From NCBI GenBank assembly GCA_028283745.1, contig JAPWJZ010000009.1:1-64000 (forward strand): a DNA stretch of 64,000 nucleotides, read 5' to 3'. Each line of letters opens with the position of its first letter. Within the stretch, counting starts at the first letter, position 1. The position numbers were made by a program, and so were the translations under genes. Shown here one piece after another: positions 59,727-64,000 of the stretch. Source of the DNA: Micavibrio sp. GTDB lineage: Bacteria > Pseudomonadota > Alphaproteobacteria > Micavibrionales > UBA2020. The notes under the pieces were generated by a model. The model ran no database searches. It was not told the origin of the DNA and saw only the letters and a list, made by a program, of their open reading frames with translations.

Positions 59727-61747
59727 GCCGTTGCTCCTTTTTCCGTCAGCTTTTGCGTGCGGGCATCTTCAACCGCAGTTACTTCGCTGGCGGGAATATA
59801 GAAGTCACGCGCGTAGTTGAAGGTATGCGCAATCGTCAGCACCAGAATGGCGGCAAAGCTTAAAGCCGCAAGCCACCAGATGTACCAGACCAGCGCAAAG
59901 CCCATGGAAAGGCTGAGGCCCGCAAGCATGATACCCGTGCCGGTATTGCGCGGCATGTGGATGGGCTGGAAGTTTGCCGTGGGGCGCTGGTAGCCGCGCT
60001 GCTTCATATCCCACCAGGCATCATTGTCATGAATAACGGGGGTGAAGGCGAAGTTATAGGCAGGCGGCGGCGATGATGTCGACCATTCCAGTGTGCGCGC
60101 ATCCCAGATGTCGCCGGTTGTGTCGCGCAGCTGGTCGCGCTTGCGAATGCTGACGACGATCTGGACAAGAAAGGCAACAATGCCGATGAGGATAAGGACG
60201 GCGCCAAAGGCCGCGATAACGAACCAGATTTGCAGCGACGGGTCATCAAACACGCGCAGGCGGCGCGTTACGCCCATCAGCCCCAGAACGTAGAGCGGCA
60301 TAAAGGCGATGTAGAAGCCGACAACCCAGCACCAGAAGGAGATTTTCCCCCAGAACGGGTCAAGCCGGAAGCCGAAAGCCTTGGGGAACCAGAAGTTGAT
60401 GCCCGCAAACAGCCCGAACAGCACGCCGCCGATGATGACGTTGTGGAAGTGGGCAATAAGGAACAGGCTGTTGTGCAAAATAAAGTCAGCCGGCGGCACC
60501 GCCAGAAGCACGCCCGTCATGCCGCCCAGCACGAAGGTGATCATGAAGGCAATCGTCCACATCATCGGCAGTTCAAACCGGATGCGGCCGCGGTACATGG
60601 TGAACAGCCAGTTGAAAATCTTGGCCCCTGTCGGGATCGAGATAATCATGGTTGTAATGCCGAAGAACGAGTTAACGCTGGCCCCCGACCCCATGGTGAA
60701 GAAGTGGTGCAGCCAGACCAGGTACGACAGAATGGTGATGACGATGGTGGCATAAACCATGGAAGTATAGCCGAACAGCTTTTTGCCGCAGAAGGTGGAG
60801 GTCACTTCGGAGAAAATGCCGAACGCGGGCAGGATAAGGATATAAACCTCGGGGTGGCCCCAGATCCAGATGAGGTTGACATACATCATCGGGTTGCCGC
60901 CAAAGTCGTTGGTGAAAAAATCCGTGCCGAGGTAACGGTCAAGCGACAGCAGCGCCAGCACCACCGTCAAAACCGGAAAGGCCGCAACGATAAGGATGTT
61001 GGTGCAAAGCGCGGTCCAGGTGAAGACCGGCATTTTCATCATGCCCATGCCGGGGGCGCGCATTTTGATAATCGTCGCAATCAGGTTCACGCCCGACAGC
61101 AGCGTGCCGATACCGGCGATTTGCAATGACCATATATAATAGTCAACGCCTACATCCGGGCTGTAATCAATGCCGGAGAGGGGCGGATAGGCAAGCCAGC
61201 CCGTGCGCGCGAATTCGCCGACAAAAAGCGACAGCATGACCAGCACGGCACCCGCCGCCGTCATCCAGAAGCTGAAGTTGTTGAGGAAGGGAAAGGCAAC
61301 GTCGCGCGCGCCAATTTGCAGCGGCACGACATAGTTCATAAGGCCAGTCACCAAAGGCATGGCGACAAAGAAGATCATGATAACGCCGTGCGCGGTGAAG
61401 ACCTGGTCATAGTGTTCCGCCGGCAAATAGCCCTCGGAGCCATTAAAGGCAAGGGCCTGCTGCAGGCGCATCATGAGGGCATCGGCAAAGCCGCGCAGCA
61501 GCATGATAAGGCCCAGAATGGTATACATGATGCCGATACGTTTATGGTCGATGCTGGTAAACCATTCCCGCCACAAATAGCCCCATAACTTGTAATAGGC
61601 AATGCCCGCCGCGACCGCAATGCCGCCAAGGGCGGTCACCGCGAAGGTGCCGACCAGAATGGGTTCATGCAGCGGCAGCGCATCAAGGCTGAGGCGGCCG
61701 AAGACCAGCTTGATCATCTCTGGCGATATGTTCATGGGGAGCGTCAT
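59723..61747 (-). CDS. cyoB: Cytochrome o ubiquinol oxidase subunit I
   Basis: Catalytic 674-residue subunit of a heme-copper quinol oxidase that couples ubiquinol oxidation to oxygen reduction and proton pumping. Recognisable elements are the heme ligand in [11 protein letters not shown], the CuB region [14 protein letters not shown] with its Tyr-His cross-link, and LHHFFTMG. About 15 helices are expected, and the length fits CyoB. I place the start at 61747 (MTLPMN), three bases after the cyoA stop. MNISPEM at 61735 is an alternative. Confidence 0.95.
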   Translation of the reverse strand: MTLPMNISPEMIKLVFGRLSLDALPLHEPILVGTFAVTALGGIAVAAGIAYYKLWGYLWREWFTSIDHKRIGIMYTILGLIMLLRGFADALMMRLQQALAFNGSEGYLPAEHYDQVFTAHGVIMIFFVAMPLVTGLMNYVVPLQIGARDVAFPFLNNFSFWMTAAGAVLVMLSLFVGEFARTGWLAYPPLSGIDYSPDVGVDYYIWSLQIAGIGTLLSGVNLIATIIKMRAPGMGMMKMPVFTWTALCTNILIVAAFPVLTVVLALLSLDRYLGTDFFTNDFGGNPMMYVNLIWIWGHPEVYILILPAFGIFSEVTSTFCGKKLFGYTSMVYATIVITILSYLVWLHHFFTMGSGASVNSFFGITTMIISIPTGAKIFNWLFTMYRGRIRFELPMMWTIAFMITFVLGGMTGVLLAVPPADFILHNSLFLIAHFHNVIIGGVLFGLFAGINFWFPKAFGFRLDPFWGKISFWCWVVGFYIAFMPLYVLGLMGVTRRLRVFDDPSLQIWFVIAAFGAVLILIGIVAFLVQIVVSIRKRDQLRDTTGDIWDARTLEWSTSSPPPAYNFAFTPVIHDNDAWWDMKQRGYQRPTANFQPIHMPRNTGTGIMLAGLSLSMGFALVWYIWWLAALSFAAILVLTIAHTFNYARDFYIPASEVTAVEDARTQKLTEKGATA

Positions 61748-61749
61748 CT

Positions 61750-62901
61750 TCAAGGTCCAAAACTGTTCAGGGGTTGTGTCAGGCCCGCGCCGACCAGCGG
61801 GGACAAGCGCTGCGTTGCGTCCACCATTTGCGGCGGTGTAAAGGCTTCTTCCGCATTTTCCATCCGCATGGTGGCCATGTCGGGCGCGCAAATTTCACCG
61901 ACATAAGTTTTAAGGGGGCCGAAAGCCGTGCGCAGAATATGACCGTCATAGGCCAGCGGCGCGACCGTGTTAATGCCCGCAAGGCCAAGGCCGCCGCGCG
62001 CATCAATCATCGACATTTCGTTCATGCACATTTTACCGGGTTCAACGCAAAGGTTCAGGATGCGCCAGAACAGCGTATCATCCACCTTTGCATAGGTGCG
62101 CGGCACATCGCCCTCGCTGGGGGCTTTCAGCTTCAGGTAAGCGGCGCGGGTAAGGTTATCGCCGTGGCTTTTCGCCTGACCAACCCATTGTTTAAAGCCG
62201 TCATCATCCAGCGCATGCAGGGTAAAGCGCATTCTTGAAAAACCGCTGCCGCTATAGTTGGCGGAAAAACCGTCATAATCCCCCGCCCTGTTCACCACGG
62301 CGGCAAGCCGCGTTTCCATGGCAGGCATGGCATATATCTGCCCTGCCATAGCCGGCACGTAGAAGGAGTTCATGACGCCCGACGCGGTGATGTGGAAAGC
62401 GAGCGCACGATTGACCGGCACAGCGACTGTATTGACCGTGGCAATGCCTTGGTCGGGGTAAATGAAAAGCCACTTCCAGTCGAGCGCGACAACATCAATC
62501 CGCAGCGGCTTAATATCCTTTGCCGTCAGTGCTTTTGTTTCGGCAATGCGGCCAAGGCTGCGGTACGGATCCAGCAGGTGGGTGCTGAGCCATGTAATAG
62601 CGCCAAGGCAAATGATGATGACCAGCGGCGCGGACCAGATGAGCAGTTCAAGCTTGGTCGAATGGTCCCAATCCGGCTCGTAGCGCGCCTTGGTATTCGC
62701 CGCGCGGTAATGCCAGGCGAAGAATACCGTGGCCGCAAGGACCGGCACGATAATCAGCAGCATCAGGCCTGTTGAAAAAATCAGGATGTCTTTTTGCTGG
62801 AGCGCGACATCCCCCGCGGGGTCAAGCACCGCGCGACTGCAGGCGCCAAGCGCAAGCGTTGAGGCTAAAAGAATGGTGTTACGTATGATTTTCAAGGGCA
62901 T
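61750..62901 (-). CDS. cyoA: Cytochrome o ubiquinol oxidase subunit II
   Basis: A 383-residue lipoprotein subunit. The N-terminal signal has a lipobox-like LALGAC (C21), two transmembrane helices follow (about 40-110), then a periplasmic cupredoxin-fold domain with [16 protein letters not shown]. CuA ligands are not expected in quinol oxidases and I see none. A C-terminal extension of ~60 residues beyond the E. coli length resembles that of alphaproteobacterial CyoA. It is the first gene of the operon, divergent from the MFS transporter. Confidence 0.93.
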   Translation of the reverse strand: MPLKIIRNTILLASTLALGACSRAVLDPAGDVALQQKDILIFSTGLMLLIIVPVLAATVFFAWHYRAANTKARYEPDWDHSTKLELLIWSAPLVIIICLGAITWLSTHLLDPYRSLGRIAETKALTAKDIKPLRIDVVALDWKWLFIYPDQGIATVNTVAVPVNRALAFHITASGVMNSFYVPAMAGQIYAMPAMETRLAAVVNRAGDYDGFSANYSGSGFSRMRFTLHALDDDGFKQWVGQAKSHGDNLTRAAYLKLKAPSEGDVPRTYAKVDDTLFWRILNLCVEPGKMCMNEMSMIDARGGLGLAGINTVAPLAYDGHILRTAFGPLKTYVGEICAPDMATMRMENAEEAFTPPQMVDATQRLSPLVGAGLTQPLNSFGP

Positions 62902-62954
62902 AGCACAGCTACGTTGTTGTTTTCCGCCTCATTTATACCGATTCTTGACAAAGT

Positions 62955-62983
62955 CAGGCATTGGACAATTTGTCCAATGCCTG
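62955..62983. promoter_or_regulatory. 29-bp perfect palindrome in the cyoA/MFS divergent promoter
   Basis: CAGGCATTGGACAA-T-TTGTCCAATGCCTG is a perfect 14-bp inverted repeat around one base. It lies 54 bp before cyoA and 58 bp before the MFS gene. A TATAAA-like -10 for cyoA lies at about 62935-62940 on the minus strand, so a bound regulator could cover its -35 region. This is a likely operator for a dimeric regulator, identity unknown. Confidence 0.6.
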
Positions 62984-63040
62984 AAATGACGCGGATAAGC
63001 GACAAATAAGGCCAGCAAATAAGCGCCACGGAGAGAAAAC

Positions 63041-64000
63041 ATGACCGCAGGAGATACCGTTTTGCCAGCACAGGTTTCACAAAACCCCGGCTTGCAGACA
63101 GAAGATATTAAGCGGGACATGGTGCGCATCAACATGCGCGGCGGCCACGTGAACCCGGGCGACCTTGCCATCGGCGTTATTCTGGGCCGCACATCCGAGT
63201 TTTTCGACTTTTTCGTTTACGCCATCGCCTCCGTCCTCGTCTTCCCGAAGCTGGTCTTTCCCGATGCCTCGCCGCTGACTGGCACGCTGTATATTTTCGG
63301 CATCTTCGCGCTGGGCTTCGTTGCACGCCCCGTCGGCACCGCCATTTTCATGAACGTGGACCGTACTTACGGCCGCAGCATTAAAATGATTATCGCGCTT
63401 TTCCTGCTCGGCACCGCAACAGTGTCCATCGCCTTCCTGCCGGGTTACACGCAAATCGGCAGCGCTTCGGCGGTGCTGCTGGCAGGCGGCCGCATTTTGC
63501 AGGGCATTGCCTGGGGCGGCAGCTGGGATGGCCTTGCCTCCCTCCTCGCGCTCAACGTGCCGGAAAACCGCCGCGGCTGGTACGCCATGATCCCGCAAAT
63601 CGGCGCGATGCTCGGCCTTGTTGTCGCAAGCGCCCTGTTCACCTATTTCGTCACGCATCTTTCCGCCGCCGATTTCCTCGACTGGGGCTGGCGTTACCCG
63701 TTCTTCGTCGCCTTTGCCATTAACGTAGTGGCCCTGTTCGCGCGCCTGCGCATCGTTTCGGCACCGGAATACAAGGAGTTGTTCCAATACCGCGCGCTTA
63801 AAGCGACGCCCGTCATCGAAACGGCACGCGCGCAAAGCGGCAACATCGTCATCGGCGCCTTTGCGCCGCTGGCAAGTTTTGCACTGTTCCACATGGTGAC
63901 GGTATTTCCGCTGTCGTGGGTGTACCTGTTCACACAGCAAAGCCCGGCCCGCTTTCTTGTTATTGAAACGGTGGGCGCGGCCTTGTGCATCCTCTGCATC
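63041..64000 (+). CDS. MFS transporter, MHS-like (3' end outside window)
   Basis: 320 residues are visible, open to the right edge. After a polar N-terminus (about 40 residues) the first helix contains GRTSEFFDFFVYAIASVLV, typical of the metabolite:H+ symporter (MHS) branch of the MFS. The DxxxGR-like loop VDRTYGRSIKM and a GRILQGIAWGGSW helix follow. The substrate, such as a carboxylate, proline or betaine, cannot be assigned. A GGAGAG lies 5 nt before the ATG. It is divergent from cyoA across the palindrome and may be co-regulated with it. Confidence 0.85.
   Translation, partial: MTAGDTVLPAQVSQNPGLQTEDIKRDMVRINMRGGHVNPGDLAIGVILGRTSEFFDFFVYAIASVLVFPKLVFPDASPLTGTLYIFGIFALGFVARPVGTAIFMNVDRTYGRSIKMIIALFLLGTATVSIAFLPGYTQIGSASAVLLAGGRILQGIAWGGSWDGLASLLALNVPENRRGWYAMIPQIGAMLGLVVASALFTYFVTHLSAADFLDWGWRYPFFVAFAINVVALFARLRIVSAPEYKELFQYRALKATPVIETARAQSGNIVIGAFAPLASFALFHMVTVFPLSWVYLFTQQSPARFLVIETVGAALCILCI

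Overview
The window reads as a piece of an alphaproteobacterial chromosome of moderately high GC. This rests on an ActS/ActR-type (RegB/RegA) redox two-component pair beside a cytochrome bo-type quinol oxidase operon with SURF1, a DUF1489 protein, a FrnE-like DsbA-family protein, and the ribosomal/RNA polymerase gene order. I cannot place the organism below class. I saw no insertion sequence, phage gene or CRISPR array. The few accessory-looking genes are scattered among housekeeping ones.

Positions 1-24650, nearly all on the minus strand, hold the transcription/translation supercluster read right to left: tRNA-Trp, secE, nusG, rplK, rplA, rplJ, rplL, rpoB, rpoC, rpsL, rpsG and fusA (cut by the left edge). 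The cluster is interrupted twice. Between nusG and rplK sit a TerC/CBS/CorC membrane protein and a divergent putative HELGH metallopeptidase. Between rpoC and rpsL sit a secreted glutamine- and tyrosine-rich protein, an AhpD-like protein, a glutamate-cysteine-ligase-like protein, a small membrane protein and a FrnE-like protein. Promoter-like sequences precede the restarted blocks (before rplK and rpsL), which suggests the blocks are now separate transcription units. The rplJ leader resembles the L10 autoregulatory leader.

Positions 24865-38230 hold cell-envelope and small-molecule genes: a DUF4919-like exported protein, a YjdF-like/CYTH/small-protein unit, an ankyrin protein, a second glutamate-cysteine-ligase-like enzyme, a methyltransferase followed by an unlisted 47-residue membrane protein, an L,D-transpeptidase, a complete Mla-type lipid transport operon (permease, ATPase, MCE protein, auxiliary lipoprotein) and a family 9 glycosyltransferase. 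Positions 38278-43494 contain the most unusual locus: a tyrosyl-tRNA synthetase fused to a C-terminal GNAT acetyltransferase domain, followed by a stand-alone gene for a homologous GNAT protein and an unknown protein. Two paralogous serine-hydrolase-like genes (31835-32938 and 42442-43494) lie on the plus strand near this area.

Positions 43554-55867 carry a CPA1 antiporter, a cytidine-deaminase-like protein, PrmB, a Bcr/CflA drug transporter with a TetR regulator, uracil-DNA glycosylase, DUF1489, DNA polymerase IV with a repeat-bearing promoter, a PhoX phosphatase, and a three-gene cytochrome c/unknown/HTTM operon. Positions 56136-62901 form a tightly overlapped minus-strand run, cyoABCD-surf1-regB-regA, which joins a terminal oxidase to the redox sensor pair. 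A 29-bp perfect palindrome separates this run from a divergent MFS transporter cut by the right edge.
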